A DNA stretch of 64,000 bases from Arcticibacterium luteifluviistationis. GTDB taxonomy: Bacteria; Bacteroidota; Bacteroidia; Cytophagales; Spirosomataceae. The position numbers and the translations under genes are program-made. The notes below the pieces were generated by a model, which was not told where the DNA came from, did no database searches, and saw only the letters and a program-made list of their open reading frames with translations. Below, one piece after another: positions 52,258 to 63,700 of the stretch. The stretch spans positions 558,001 through 622,000 of the forward strand of contig NZ_CP029480.1 of assembly GCF_003258705.1 (NCBI RefSeq), in the 5' to 3' direction. Position 1 is the first letter of the stretch. Each line of letters opens with the position of its first letter.

Positions 52258-55200
52258 TCACTTCATAAGCTCACTTGGAGCTGTACCAAATTGTTTTTTG
52301 AAGCACCTGCTGAAGTATAGAGGGTCATTAAAGCCGACCATTTCAGCCACTTCCGTAACATTATGCTTTTTAGTTTTGAGTAACACGGCCGATTTCTTTA
52401 ACCTTACGGTTCTTATAAACTCATTCGGTGATAAGTCTGTAAGTTGTTTTATTTTCCTATACAGTTTTGAAGAACTCATAGCTAGTTCTTTGCATAGTAA
52501 ACCCGAAGTTAACTCTGGGTTATTAATGTTTTTTTCTACTAGGTCTTTAATACTCGATATTAAATCAATGTCTATTTGGGAGTGTGCCAAGCTTATCACA
52601 TCGGCTTCTGCCTCACCTGAAAACTTTTGCTTTAAATCAAAATGAATTTTTATAATATTATCAATCCGGGTCCTGAGTAAAGTAGGGTCAAAAGGTTTCA
52701 CCAAATAACCATCCACCCCTATTTTATACCCTTTTATTCTGTTTTCATTTTCTGCCAAAGCTGTCAATAGAACCACAGCTGTGTGGCTTATATTTTCATC
52801 ATTTTTGAGTTCTTCCACAAACTCAAAACCATCCATAATAGGCATCATAACATCTACCACGCAAAGAACCGGCTTTACTCTTCTACATACATCTAAACCT
52901 TCTTTTCCGTTTTCTGCCTGATATACCTTATAAAAAATTGACAAATATTCAGATACATAATTCCTTAATTCTGGATTGTCGTCTATTATTAAAATGCTAT
53001 GCTTAATATCTGTATTAGTGTTTTCCTCATTAATACGGAGCACTTCACTTTTATCTAACTTTTGGCGTAGGATTGGTGTAATTTCTACTTTTTCAACTTC
53101 AGCAGGTACTAATTCAGCTATTTCCGTTTCTAAATAGGCGTTTCTACTAACTGGTAATTCGATGGTGAAAATACTACCTGCCTTTGGTGTACTGTCTACA
53201 CTTATCTTTCCTTTATGTAATTCTACCAAGGCCTTTACTAAAGACAAGCCAATACCCGTACCTGTGGTGTTATCTACGCTATTTTTAGCCTGATAAAATC
53301 TTGAAAATATTTTCTCCTGACTTTCTAAGGGAATCCCAATGCCATCGTCGCTTACTTCAATTTGCAAGATTCTTTGTTCGCCTTCTGTTATGCCTAAAAA
53401 CAAATCTACATTACCATAATTATTGGTAAACTTCATGGCGTTAGAAAGTAGATTATATAGAATCTTGGTGTACTTATCCATATCAACCCATAACTCCCCT
53501 ATTCCATCCTCAACATTCAAATTGAAATTGATATTTTTCGATTGAGACAGTTCTAAAAATGAATTGAAGATATCTTCTGTATACGGTATGATATCCGTTT
53601 TGGCTACTTTTAATTCTAATTCACCCGTTTCAGCTCTTCTAAAATCTAAGATTTGATTTACTAGCCTTAGTAATCTATTTGAGTTTTTATCAATTAAGTC
53701 TACCCTACTTTTTGCATAGCTACTATGATTTCCTTGTTCCAATAATTGTTTTACTGGCCCCATAATCAAGGTCAAAGGAGTTCTTAATTCGTGCGAAATA
53801 TTAGTAAAAAAACGAAGCTTTTCATTGTTCAACTTTTCATCTCGTTCTCTGTTTAGTTTTTCATTTATAAGCTCTTGTTTTAATCTAATTCGGTTTCTAA
53901 CCTCAAGCCTCACGAAATAAAAGAGAGTAGCAAAGAGCAATGCATAAAAGAGCAATGCGGGATAGCTAAACCAAATAGGCCTTTCTATTTTTATTTTATA
54001 AGACACCGTCTCACTCCAGTGACCATCACTATTACTTGACCTAATTTTAAATTCATATTCGCCAGGAAACAAGTTTGTATACTGAACCGTTCTAGAACTA
54101 CTGCTAGTGCTAATCCACTCATTGTCAAAGCCAGCTAACATATACTCAAATTTGTTGAGCCGTTCGTTTGCGTATGATGGCGTAGAGAATTGGAGTGAAA
54201 AATTTCTGTTTTTATTACTGAGCGTTAGACTTTTTGTTTCATTAATGTCTTTCCTTAAAGGAATTTCGCCATTTACCTCCTTACCAGGAAGAAGAGCTTC
54301 GTTATCAATTTTAATTTCGGTAATGATAGGCCCTGGAGACCGTTCATTTACTTTAAGGCCAAAAGGTGAAAAATAAATAATCCCATTTTTCCCGCCTAAA
54401 TAAATGTTTGATTCTCCCAAATTATAGAAGCCTTGAGAGCTAAAAAAATCTAATCTGTTGCCACTATTTATTTGGTAAATATTATAGCTATCACTCACCG
54501 GATTTATCTTGGCTACCGTATTATTATTGACGTTTAGCCATAAATTCCCATTAATGTCTAGAAGAAAATCTGTTACCCATTTATTGTCCAACTCCCCATA
54601 CTCGGTAGTAGGAATAAAGGTGTTCTTATCTGTATCAAAGTAGCCCAAACCACCACGTGTGGCAGCCCAAAGCTTCCCAGTTTTGTCAAAAATAATATCA
54701 CTGACATTGGTGTGGGGCAAGCCTTCGTTCTTATTGGGAGACGACTTATATGTAGTTTTTTCCTTAATAGTAATGTCATATTTCACCACGCCAGCTTCCG
54801 TGGCAAACCATAAATTATTAAAACTATCAGTAAGTATTTCATTAATGTTGCCTTCTTCTAATAAGTCTTTTCTATCTAGTAAAATATTGGAGTCTTTTAC
54901 TTTGAATATTTTGGCACCTTTACCAAATGAGCCTACAATGATATCATTCTCATTTATAATTTTAATAGCCGAAATAGGTATTTGCTCAAAACCAACATCA
55001 ACCACAACAGACTGTCCATTAATGTAGTTATACACTAAAACCTTTCCATTCCATAAACCGCAATAAAACACTTTACCGTCGCTGGTGTATATATTAGTAA
55101 TGTCATTTTGGTTATTGTAAAGTGGAACGAATTGCTCATTTTCCTTTATAAAAAGGCCATTGTGGCGTGTAGCTACTACTATCTTATTGTTATACGTTTT

Positions 55201-56337
55201 AGCAAAACCTCGTATTCTAGGAGCTTGCCCGCCAATGAACCTTGAAATATCTTTATTGAATTTGAAGTGGTTTCTGTTTGGGTCATATTTGTCCAAACCA
55301 TCTTCCGTACCAATCCATAAAATACCTGAAGGGTCAAAGTATAGTGCAGCTACCAAATTATCTACTAAAGAGCTTTGGTCTGATAGAATAGAATAATGCC
55401 ATTCAAAATCGCCCTGAGCTATATCTTCTAAACGGTTGCAAACAAGAATACCACCGAGTGTACCAACCCAATATTTATTATCAGGAGCCTGAGTTATTGA
55501 CACAAAGTATGGACCAAGGGCATCTCTTATTTCACTGTTTTTGATGAAAATATTTTCAAATCGCTGCTCTTTCTTATTTAGTTTATACAGCCCTTTTCGC
55601 GTCCCAGCAAAAATATCCTTCTTACTGTCTTCGTAAATGAAATATAAATACGGGTTTTGCTCTAAAGTGTTTGAAACATTAAGCGTGTAAGTGAATGTTT
55701 CTTGAATTTCTCCTTTATCATCTAGGACTAATTTAGCTACTGAGGCGGTTAAAAAACTACCTATCCAGATGTTTCCTTCCGAGTCTTCAAAAATTTCTTT
55801 TATGTAATCGAAATCCGGCAGGTTTACTTTGACAAACTTCTTTTCTTCCAAATAAAACAAAAAGAGTCCGTTATCTTTTGTGCCAACCCAAATACGCTTA
55901 AGCTTATCAATATAAACCGAACGTACCTCCTCATCTGGCAAACTGTTTGGGTTTCCTCTTTCATTTAGAAATGTGGTAAACTGGTAGGTGTCTAGATCTA
56001 AAAGCGTGAGACCTTTTCGAGTTCCAATCCATAAGTTATTCTCTTCTTCATCAAACTCTAAAGCTGTAATATCATCGTTATTGATTTTGTTTTCACCTTC
56101 GGCCGTACTTAAATATGATTTAACCTCATAGCCATCAAAGCGGTTAAGCCCTGAAAATGTACCAATCCATAAAAAACCATGTTTATCCTGTACTATATGC
56201 CTTATAGAATTATGAGAAAGGCCGTTATTGTCATTATAATGGTCAAATTTCAAATCCTGCCCAATACTTTGATAAGTAATGGCACTAAAAACAAGTATTA
56301 ACTTATATAAAAGGTTGAAATTATTCTGCACTAGCAA
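52258..56337 (-). CDS. Hybrid two-component system regulator (HTCS)
   Basis: A 1359-residue one-protein signalling system, typical for polysaccharide utilisation loci. Residues 1-26 are an export signal. Two seven-bladed propellers follow (repeats such as DKHGFLWIGTFSGLNRFD, RIWVGTKDNGLFLF and LWFATEAGVVKYD), then a Y_Y_Y domain (KFEYMLAGFDNEWISTSS) and one membrane helix (FSYPALLFYALLFATLFYF). The kinase has His849 in NISHELRTPLTL and GTGIGLSLVKALVELHKG; the receiver has Asp1162 in VVDVMMPIMDGFE; and the C-terminal AraC domain has NVTEVAEMVGFNDPLYFSR. It probably binds an alpha-mannoside in the periplasm and activates the SusCD-GH92 genes upstream. Confidence 0.97.
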   Translation of the reverse strand: MLVQNNFNLLYKLILVFSAITYQSIGQDLKFDHYNDNNGLSHNSIRHIVQDKHGFLWIGTFSGLNRFDGYEVKSYLSTAEGENKINNDDITALEFDEEENNLWIGTRKGLTLLDLDTYQFTTFLNERGNPNSLPDEEVRSVYIDKLKRIWVGTKDNGLFLFYLEEKKFVKVNLPDFDYIKEIFEDSEGNIWIGSFLTASVAKLVLDDKGEIQETFTYTLNVSNTLEQNPYLYFIYEDSKKDIFAGTRKGLYKLNKKEQRFENIFIKNSEIRDALGPYFVSITQAPDNKYWVGTLGGILVCNRLEDIAQGDFEWHYSILSDQSSLVDNLVAALYFDPSGILWIGTEDGLDKYDPNRNHFKFNKDISRFIGGQAPRIRGFAKTYNNKIVVATRHNGLFIKENEQFVPLYNNQNDITNIYTSDGKVFYCGLWNGKVLVYNYINGQSVVVDVGFEQIPISAIKIINENDIIVGSFGKGAKIFKVKDSNILLDRKDLLEEGNINEILTDSFNNLWFATEAGVVKYDITIKEKTTYKSSPNKNEGLPHTNVSDIIFDKTGKLWAATRGGLGYFDTDKNTFIPTTEYGELDNKWVTDFLLDINGNLWLNVNNNTVAKINPVSDSYNIYQINSGNRLDFFSSQGFYNLGESNIYLGGKNGIIYFSPFGLKVNERSPGPIITEIKIDNEALLPGKEVNGEIPLRKDINETKSLTLSNKNRNFSLQFSTPSYANERLNKFEYMLAGFDNEWISTSSSSRTVQYTNLFPGEYEFKIRSSNSDGHWSETVSYKIKIERPIWFSYPALLFYALLFATLFYFVRLEVRNRIRLKQELINEKLNRERDEKLNNEKLRFFTNISHELRTPLTLIMGPVKQLLEQGNHSSYAKSRVDLIDKNSNRLLRLVNQILDFRRAETGELELKVAKTDIIPYTEDIFNSFLELSQSKNINFNLNVEDGIGELWVDMDKYTKILYNLLSNAMKFTNNYGNVDLFLGITEGEQRILQIEVSDDGIGIPLESQEKIFSRFYQAKNSVDNTTGTGIGLSLVKALVELHKGKISVDSTPKAGSIFTIELPVSRNAYLETEIAELVPAEVEKVEITPILRQKLDKSEVLRINEENTNTDIKHSILIIDDNPELRNYVSEYLSIFYKVYQAENGKEGLDVCRRVKPVLCVVDVMMPIMDGFEFVEELKNDENISHTAVVLLTALAENENRIKGYKIGVDGYLVKPFDPTLLRTRIDNIIKIHFDLKQKFSGEAEADVISLAHSQIDIDLISSIKDLVEKNINNPELTSGLLCKELAMSSSKLYRKIKQLTDLSPNEFIRTVRLKKSAVLLKTKKHNVTEVAEMVGFNDPLYFSRCFKKQFGTAPSELMK

Positions 56338-56467
56338 CGAACTTAGACATGATATTTAATATAAGATTTTAACGGTTTGTCATAACATTTTTTTGATTCT
56401 CTTTTGTATTACTTAAAGTAGCCAAAAATAAAACTACGACTCCTATAAATCCCTGTAGGTCAGTCTA

Positions 56468-58795
56468 TCATTTCGTTTTTTGTCCAACATTCTCTGACAT
56501 ATCCAAAACAAGCTCACCTCCGTTAGTAATATCTGAATGCTTTAAAGTGAAATCGGAAATCACTTTTTGATTCAGCTCTACTTTGTTAACATAAACATTA
56601 CTTGGACTGTTATTTTTAGCCTTAATCACAAACTTTTTACCCGTATAGTACGCTGGGTTTAAATTGATAGTTATTTCATTGAAAATTGGGCTACCTATCT
56701 GATATTCAGAATGCTCGTCTGTTCCACCATTCATTTGAAACAAGCCCATTTTCATTATTACAGCTAAACTTCCCATTAAGCCCTGATCTTCATCACCATT
56801 ATAGCCTGTGGCTGGCGACAAACCTCCAAAGGCTTTATCTACCACTTTTCTAGACCAATATTGCGTAAGGTCATACTTACCTAATTTATGGAACACAAAT
56901 GCAGTTTGGATAGATGGCTGATTTCCGTAGTTAATTGGAATACGTCGGTATTCTGGATGAAGTTCTTGGGAATGAGATGTACCCGCTGTAAAGTTTATTT
57001 TTTCTGCCGTTTCAAACTGCTCATTTAATTTATCAATTGCCTTCTCTTTGCCTCCCATTAAAGTAGCTAAACCTTCTAAATCATGAGGAACAAACCAAGT
57101 AGACTGTGCTCCGTTTGACTCTATAAATCCATGCTCTGTCTGATACGGGTCAAAGTTACTTTTCCAAGTTCCATTTAAGTTTTTAGCTCTCATCCAACCT
57201 GTGGAAGCATCAAAAACGTTTTGGTAGTTTTTTGACCTTTTTAAGAAATAATTATAGTCATCTTCATGGCCTAGTTTTTTCGCTAGTTGTGCAAGTGTCC
57301 AATCTTGATAAGAATATTCCATAGTTAAGCTTGCCCCTTCTTGGTGCCCGCCAAACCTTCCTTCTGGTATAGGATAAGGCACAAAACCATTTTCGATATA
57401 GTATTTTAAACCTCCACCAAGTTTAGTATTATGCTCATAACCTGAATGGCTCATTATTCCGTCAGGCATGTGATTTACTTTCAAGGCTTTGTAAATTTCT
57501 TCTAAATCTTCGGTAATAATTCCTTTTTGGATAGCTGTAACAATAAACGGCGTGGATGATGCACCAGTCATTACATAAGTGTAATTACCGCCGGAAGGCC
57601 CTCTTGGAATTAAACCTCCATCTTTATAATACTGTACTAATGAATGAGTAAACTCTTCCATGATTTCTGGATAAACTAGTCCCCAAAGTGTATTAAGCGT
57701 CCATTGTGCTCCCCAAAAAGAATCAGAATTATAGTGGTTGAATTTTGGTTTCCCTTCCGTATTTAATGGAATCTGACCTACTCTAAACTTTTCCCCTGTA
57801 TTATCAGGATAGGCTCCATTAACGTCACTAATTATTCTTCTGCCCTGTAATCCATGCCAAAGGTCTGTGTAAAAGCGTCTTTGCTGTTGCTCTGAACCTC
57901 CTTTGATTTCTATCCTGCCTAATAAGCTCTCCCACTGGTTATGAGAGTCTTCCACCACTTTATCAAAATCCCATGAAGGCAGCTCTGTACTTATGTTATT
58001 TGCTGCGTTTTTTATAGAGGTATAAGAAATACCCGCTTTCATTAAAACCGGCTTATCGGTAGTATTAAGGCTTACCAAATAATTTCCAGTTTTAGCATCC
58101 TTGGCAATAGATTTAATAGGCTGATTCAGTTCTATTTTAAAGAAAATAGTAAGTGGTCTTGGTCTTCTGCGGGTAGGTGCAGCCACCAGTTGTCCAGTCA
58201 ACTCACTTTCTCCAGTTTTCTCTAAAACGCCATCCAAGTTTTCGTTTGGCCCTAACATGGTATTAAGGTTGAACAATATACCCGCTTGCTTATCTTTTGG
58301 AAATGCATATTTATGAAAACCCACTCGCGTAGAACTAGTTAGTTCGGCTTTTATGTCAAACCTATCTAGTTCTACTTTATGATAACCCGGTTTGATTATT
58401 TCTTTTTCATGGCTAAAACTTGAGAAAAAATCTGAGTATATCGTTTGAGTGGTTTCTTCAGAAAAGGTAACAGGCATAACAGACAAGCCTGAAATTTGCC
58501 AAGCATGAATATGGCTAAAACCTTTAATAGTGTCTACCTTATATCTATAGCCACTTCCCCATGCTCCGTCTATTTCGTTGTCTGGGCTTAAGTTTACCAT
58601 TCCAAAAGGTCTGCTGGCAGATGAAAAGAAGAACCATCTTGAGTTTTCTGAATCCAAAAGAGGGTAAACTTTGTCTGTCAAATATTCTTTATCGTTTTTT
58701 TGGCTTTCTTCTTGGCCCACTTTGCATGAAAAAATAGTGAGAGAAAGTAAAACGACAGCTGCGAACTTAGTGCAATATACGTTAAGAGATTTCAT
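56468..58795 (-). CDS. GH92 alpha-mannosidase lipoprotein
   Basis: A 775-residue lipoprotein (lipobox TIFSC near residue 24) of glycoside hydrolase family 92, calcium-dependent exo-alpha-mannosidases. The likely acid is Glu559 in GFIESNGAQSTWFVPHD; the likely base region is Asp668/Asp670 in NGDEDQGLMGSLAV. Other markers are NLSPDNEIDGAWGSGYRY, GLQGRRIISDVNGAYPDN and HYNSDSFWGAQWTLNTLW. Linkage specificity (alpha-1,2, 1,3 or 1,6) is not readable. It lies between susD and the HTCS gene and has its own -7 element upstream. It probably trims mannosides at the cell surface or in the periplasm. Confidence 0.95.
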   Translation of the reverse strand: MKSLNVYCTKFAAVVLLSLTIFSCKVGQEESQKNDKEYLTDKVYPLLDSENSRWFFFSSASRPFGMVNLSPDNEIDGAWGSGYRYKVDTIKGFSHIHAWQISGLSVMPVTFSEETTQTIYSDFFSSFSHEKEIIKPGYHKVELDRFDIKAELTSSTRVGFHKYAFPKDKQAGILFNLNTMLGPNENLDGVLEKTGESELTGQLVAAPTRRRPRPLTIFFKIELNQPIKSIAKDAKTGNYLVSLNTTDKPVLMKAGISYTSIKNAANNISTELPSWDFDKVVEDSHNQWESLLGRIEIKGGSEQQQRRFYTDLWHGLQGRRIISDVNGAYPDNTGEKFRVGQIPLNTEGKPKFNHYNSDSFWGAQWTLNTLWGLVYPEIMEEFTHSLVQYYKDGGLIPRGPSGGNYTYVMTGASSTPFIVTAIQKGIITEDLEEIYKALKVNHMPDGIMSHSGYEHNTKLGGGLKYYIENGFVPYPIPEGRFGGHQEGASLTMEYSYQDWTLAQLAKKLGHEDDYNYFLKRSKNYQNVFDASTGWMRAKNLNGTWKSNFDPYQTEHGFIESNGAQSTWFVPHDLEGLATLMGGKEKAIDKLNEQFETAEKINFTAGTSHSQELHPEYRRIPINYGNQPSIQTAFVFHKLGKYDLTQYWSRKVVDKAFGGLSPATGYNGDEDQGLMGSLAVIMKMGLFQMNGGTDEHSEYQIGSPIFNEITINLNPAYYTGKKFVIKAKNNSPSNVYVNKVELNQKVISDFTLKHSDITNGGELVLDMSENVGQKTK

Positions 58796-58897
58796 TTATG
58801 ATTAAGGGATATTTCAGTGTTTATAATAAAGGCAAGTCTCAATAATTGAAATTAAATTTAGTATTAACACTTTTTTTATGATTGAATAAGTAAAAGA

Positions 58898-58905
58898 CAA
58901 AGATA
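58898..58905 (-). promoter_or_regulatory. -7 promoter element for the GH92 gene
   Basis: The - strand reads TATCTTTG here, an exact TAnnTTTG match, about 103 bp before the GH92 ATG. No TTTG -33 element was found upstream, so it may need an activator. Confidence 0.45.
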
Positions 58906-59038
58906 ACATTGAGATTGAATATTAGCTTCTCAATATCACCAATTAGCAGCAAGCACCCATTTTCTTTAGAAGCTTTCTGTCAATATTTCATAAGACAATA
59001 GAATAATAGAAGACCCTATATTTTTCTAGATTTAGAAG

Positions 59039-59076
59039 AAATACAGGCAGGTTAATTTTCAAACCCGCCCGTATTT
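59039..59076 (-). terminator. GC-rich hairpin after susD, terminator or attenuator
   Basis: On the - strand AAATACGGGCGGG pairs with CCTGCCTGTATTT (13 bp, two G-U pairs, 12-nt loop), starting 35 bp after the susD stop. The T-run is short. It lies in the 315-bp gap between susD and GH92, in which otherwise only the GH92 -7 element was seen. Confidence 0.65.
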
Positions 59077-59110
59077 AAAAGATAATCAATCAAAATATTT
59101 CTTACTTCTT

Positions 59111-60757
59111 TTAGTATCCGCTGTTCTGCGTCATGGTTGATGGAGAGATTTCCAACTCGATTAATGGAATAGGACGGAGTATGTGCTTTGCAGCATCAAA
59201 CGCCCCATGATCTATATAATGAGGATTATAAAGCCCCACTCTCGCTTCTAATTTCCCCATACGCTTTAAAGTAGCCCATCGGTTTTCTTCACCTGCTAAT
59301 TCTAAGGCACGCTCTTCCAGGATGGTATCTAAATCTAAGGATGTATAATGATCTGCCACACCAGTAGCACGTTCTCTTACTCTGTTTATATGAACCAAAG
59401 CCTGTGTAGTATTACCCGCTCCTAATATAGCTTCAGCAGCAATTAAATGCGTTTCGGCTACTCTGAAAATGTAGGTATCTCTCGCCCCATTATTTTCTTC
59501 TTGAAAAATCTCATCATCAAACTTTTTCATCATTGGAAAGTTTGTCAATATAGGATTCGCTGTAAACTGATAATTTACACCAGCTATTGTTTCAGGCCTT
59601 CCATAAAGGTATTGGTCTGGCTGATATACCCAATAACGCTCTAATTTATCTTTAAGCTCAGCCTCACTTAGAGCATGTTTTGGGAAATATACCACAGTAT
59701 CTCCAATAGCTATTTCATCACTCCCAATAGCAAATCCTGCCTCGTCTGCAATAATCGCCCTATGCATTGTGACATTTTCCCTAGAATCATTGTCGGCAAA
59801 CAAAGAATAGAAATAAGGCGTCATCATTAGACCATCACCTGTTTTACCGTAAAGGTTACTTCTACTTACACCTGGTAATGATTCAACGCCTGACATAAAT
59901 AAGGAATGCTTGTTATTTCCTCTGTCTTCCGCAAAACCTGTATCTCCCCAATGTGCCGCAAATAAAATTTCAGAGTTCACTTGGTTATCGTAATCAAAAA
60001 GTTCGGCAAAGCTTTGGCTTCTAATATCATAAGACCCTATAGCTTGTATCGCTAAATCTGCAGCCATTTGAAAATCGTTACCACCTGCATAAGATTTGTA
60101 TGCTCTTGTTAAATACACTTCTGCTAGTAGATGCTGTGCAGCTCTTTTTGAAAAACGCCCCGTTTCTGGAGCATCTTTAAGTGCAGGTATAGCCCCTTCC
60201 AATTCACTAATAATTAAAGCATACGTTTCCTCTTCACTAGAACGTGTGTAATCAGTACGAATACTTTGAGGTTCATCTAATTCTAAAGCCACACCACCAT
60301 ACTGCACAGCCAAATTAAAGTATGCCAATGCTCTTAAGGCTCTAGCCTGAGCAATTCCGTAAGCCTTATTCTCTAAATTAGCATCACTCCAATCAATCTG
60401 TGTTTCATACCGATTAATGGCTGTATTAGCCTTTGAAATTACGCCATAATTAGAACTCCATACCCCGTTACTTTGTGGTGCGTTAAAGCTATTATAGTCG
60501 TTTTCACTACTAAATGAAAAAACTTCACTTTTAGAGGTAAATATATCTGTTCCGGCAAACTTATAGCCGTAGTTTTTATAGACATCTCTTGTTGCGTCAT
60601 AAAGACCTATTACAAGTTGGTCTACATTATCTTCTGAAAGAAAGTTTTCACTGGTAATTCCAGAGTAAATATCTTCTTCAATATAGTTGTCACATCCGCC
60701 AATCAAGACTGAGCACGTCAACAGGACAGCAACTTGTTTTATATTAAATATTTTCAT
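59111..60757 (-). CDS. susD: SusD/RagB family surface glycan-binding lipoprotein
   Basis: A 548-residue SusD-like lipoprotein (lipobox LIGGC near residue 22), which sits on the outer membrane as a lid on the SusC channel and binds the glycan. The N-terminal TPR-like region has ARALRALAYFNLAVQYGGV and RFSKRAAQHLLAEVYLTRAY, both family signatures. The C-terminal SusD part has RVAETHLIAAEAILGAG, HINRVRERATG and LDTILEERALELAGEENRW, ending in LRPIPLIELEISPST. It begins 19 bp after the SusC stop, so the two are co-transcribed. Substrate is presumably an alpha-mannoside because of the GH92 neighbour. Confidence 0.96.
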   Translation of the reverse strand: MKIFNIKQVAVLLTCSVLIGGCDNYIEEDIYSGITSENFLSEDNVDQLVIGLYDATRDVYKNYGYKFAGTDIFTSKSEVFSFSSENDYNSFNAPQSNGVWSSNYGVISKANTAINRYETQIDWSDANLENKAYGIAQARALRALAYFNLAVQYGGVALELDEPQSIRTDYTRSSEEETYALIISELEGAIPALKDAPETGRFSKRAAQHLLAEVYLTRAYKSYAGGNDFQMAADLAIQAIGSYDIRSQSFAELFDYDNQVNSEILFAAHWGDTGFAEDRGNNKHSLFMSGVESLPGVSRSNLYGKTGDGLMMTPYFYSLFADNDSRENVTMHRAIIADEAGFAIGSDEIAIGDTVVYFPKHALSEAELKDKLERYWVYQPDQYLYGRPETIAGVNYQFTANPILTNFPMMKKFDDEIFQEENNGARDTYIFRVAETHLIAAEAILGAGNTTQALVHINRVRERATGVADHYTSLDLDTILEERALELAGEENRWATLKRMGKLEARVGLYNPHYIDHGAFDAAKHILRPIPLIELEISPSTMTQNSGY

Positions 60758-60776
60758 TGTTAATCTATTTTAAAAA

Positions 60777-63700
60777 TTAGTAAGTTACTTTCAGTCCAAA
60801 AAGAACGGTTTTAATCATATAACCTGCGTTGTATGAGTTTTGCATTCCTGTTTCAGGGTCTGGACCCGCATAGTCAGTAAATGTGAATGGGTTTTGAACA
60901 TCCAAGGTCAATCTTAAACTATTGATTTTCAACTTGTCTAAAAGTGTACTTGACGCAGTGTAACCCAAACCTATGTTTCCTACTTTCACAAAATTAAAGT
61001 CTGTGTAATAATTATTTCCTGTAGAACCATACTCAGGTGCTGGATTCACAGAACCTGGATTATTAGGTGTCCAATAATCTAAGTCTACTTTGTTAAACTT
61101 TGCATCATCGTTTTGCCATGGCACAAAATTGTTATAAAACTCAGAATGTCCATAAACACCTTGTCTAGTGTGCATCTGAATATTTAAATTGAAATTGTTA
61201 TAAGTGAAAGTATTAGTCATACCACCTATCCAATCTGGAGATAAAGAGCCTATAACTTTTTTATCATCTTCAGTTAAACTTCCATTATTATCCAAGTCAC
61301 TGTATTTATACTGTCCAGGAAAACTTCCGTCAAATGCAAAAGCTTCTGCAGCTTCTGCTAACTGCCAAATACCTTCAATTTCATATCCGTAGATAGCATC
61401 TACTGGCTGCCCTACTTGACGTACACCGTGGTTTCCGTAAGTAAACTTATCAATGCCGCCGTCTAATTTCAGAATTTGGTTTTTGTTCTTCGCAAAATTT
61501 ATGCTAGTAGTCCATTTGAAATTATTGGTTTGAGCATTTACTGTATTCAGTGTAAGCTCCACACCACTATTTCTAACAGAACCATAGTTACCCGTAGCAG
61601 AGCCATATCCTGAAATTGGAGATAACGTTCTTCCTAAGATAGCATCTACGGTTTTCTTATTATAAATCTCTAAGCTTAAACCAAGCCTGTACTGAAGCAT
61701 GCTCATGTCTACACCAAAGTTAAACTCTTTAGAACGCTCCCACGTCAATTCGTAATTAGGCAAGCCGCTTACATTCACACCATTAACATGGCTGTTTCCG
61801 AAAAGGTAATCAGATCCTCCTAAGAAGGCTAATGATTGGTATGCTCTAATAGAACCTTCATTTCCTGACTCTCCATAACTTAAACGTACTTTAAGATTAT
61901 TTAACCAATCTGCCTCCTGTAAGAATGCTTCGTCACTGGCTTTCCAAGCAAAAGCAGCCGATGGGAAGAAATTCCACTTATAGCCCGGTGCTAGTTTTGA
62001 GGAACCATCATATCTTCCAGTAAAAGTAAATAAGTACTTATCCTGAATACCATAGTTTAACCTTCCAGCAAAAGAAGCGAGTGTTTCTTTATAGAAATAA
62101 GTGTTATATGCCCTTACATCTAAGCCGGCACCAGCATTATAAAATTGATAAGCGTCGGTGTCAAAATCTCTAGTTTCAATGGCACTCCCCTCTCTTTGAT
62201 TATAATACATAGACGAAATCAATGTTGCATTTAGACTATGCCCTTCTGCTACATCGAAATTTAGGTCAGCTATATTATCCCAAGTATAAGAGGTTTTAAA
62301 ATTGGAATTGTAATAAGCACGCGTACGAGACTCTTCGTTTCTAGCCGACTTAGTTAATAAACCAAAGTGCGAACCATAACGGTCATTTGAAAGATTAGGT
62401 GCAAACTGAGTTTTTAGACTCAACCATTTAGTTGGCTTGTAATTTAAGAACGCATTAGTTATTACATCTAAGGTTTTGGTATTACTCAACCAAGAACCTT
62501 GCGACTCATAAATTGGATTTAAGAAACGTCCGTCTTGATCATCCGGGAATAATATAACACTTCCGTCTGGATTGAATGAGTTTACCGTTGGAGATAAACG
62601 CAAAGTACTTCTAAAGAGCTCATTACTTCCTGTCTCTCTATCTGATAAAGATAAATAAGCTTTTACACCTAAAGTAAATTTATTGGATACCTTTTTGGTT
62701 AATGAAGTGCTTAAATTAAAACGGTCATAAGATTCTATTCCTATTACCCCTTTATTACTTAAATAACCCGCTGACGCATTATAAGTTAAGCCATTACTAC
62801 CACCCGACATACCAAGCGTGTGACTCGTTTGAATTCCTGATTTCAAATAATCATTTTGCCAATCTGTATAACGACGATTAGCCACATTGCTCGCTTCTTC
62901 GTTTGTAGCTCTAAACTCTGTAGTTAAATCTATTGCTGCATTGTTATAATCCTCTACGGTAGGGTAAACGCCTTCACCTGGTTTGAACATCCCCTTCCAA
63001 GCTGAGCTACGTAATACATTATCAGCAAAATTCACAAATTGATCTCCGTCAAGCATATCCGGAACATTAGCAGCGGTATTTACTCCAAAAGTAGCATCAT
63101 AACTAAACTGTGTTCTCCCTTCAATTCCGTTTTTAGTAGTGATAATAACCACACCATTAGCCCCTCTGGCTCCATAAATAGCGGTAGCTGATGCATCTTT
63201 TAGAATATCCATTTGCTGAATATCAGCAGGATTCAAAATATTGATATCATCAAAAAATACTCCATCAACTACATATAATGGCTTAGAAAGGTCATCAGCA
63301 AGGTTATCACTTAATCCATCACGCGATTCGTTGGTATTCTGAATTACAGTGTTACCTCTAATGTCAATAGATAATGGTGCACCTGGCTTATTGTTAGTAG
63401 TTCTTACATCCACACCAGCCACACGGCCTTGTAAAGCCTGCCCCAAATCCGTTTTCTTTTGTGAGGTAAGCTCTCTATTACCTAAAGATGCTACGGCTCC
63501 TGTCAAATCCGTCCTTTTTACCGTACCATAACCAATAACCACAATCTCTTCAAGGTTAGCGGCATCTTCTATCATTTCGACATTTAATGAAGATTGACCA
63601 GAATATGTAATATTCTGAGATTCATATCCTATAAATGAAAATGTAAGAACGTCACCATTCTTTATGCCAATTTGAAATTTACCTTCAGAATTGGTAGATG

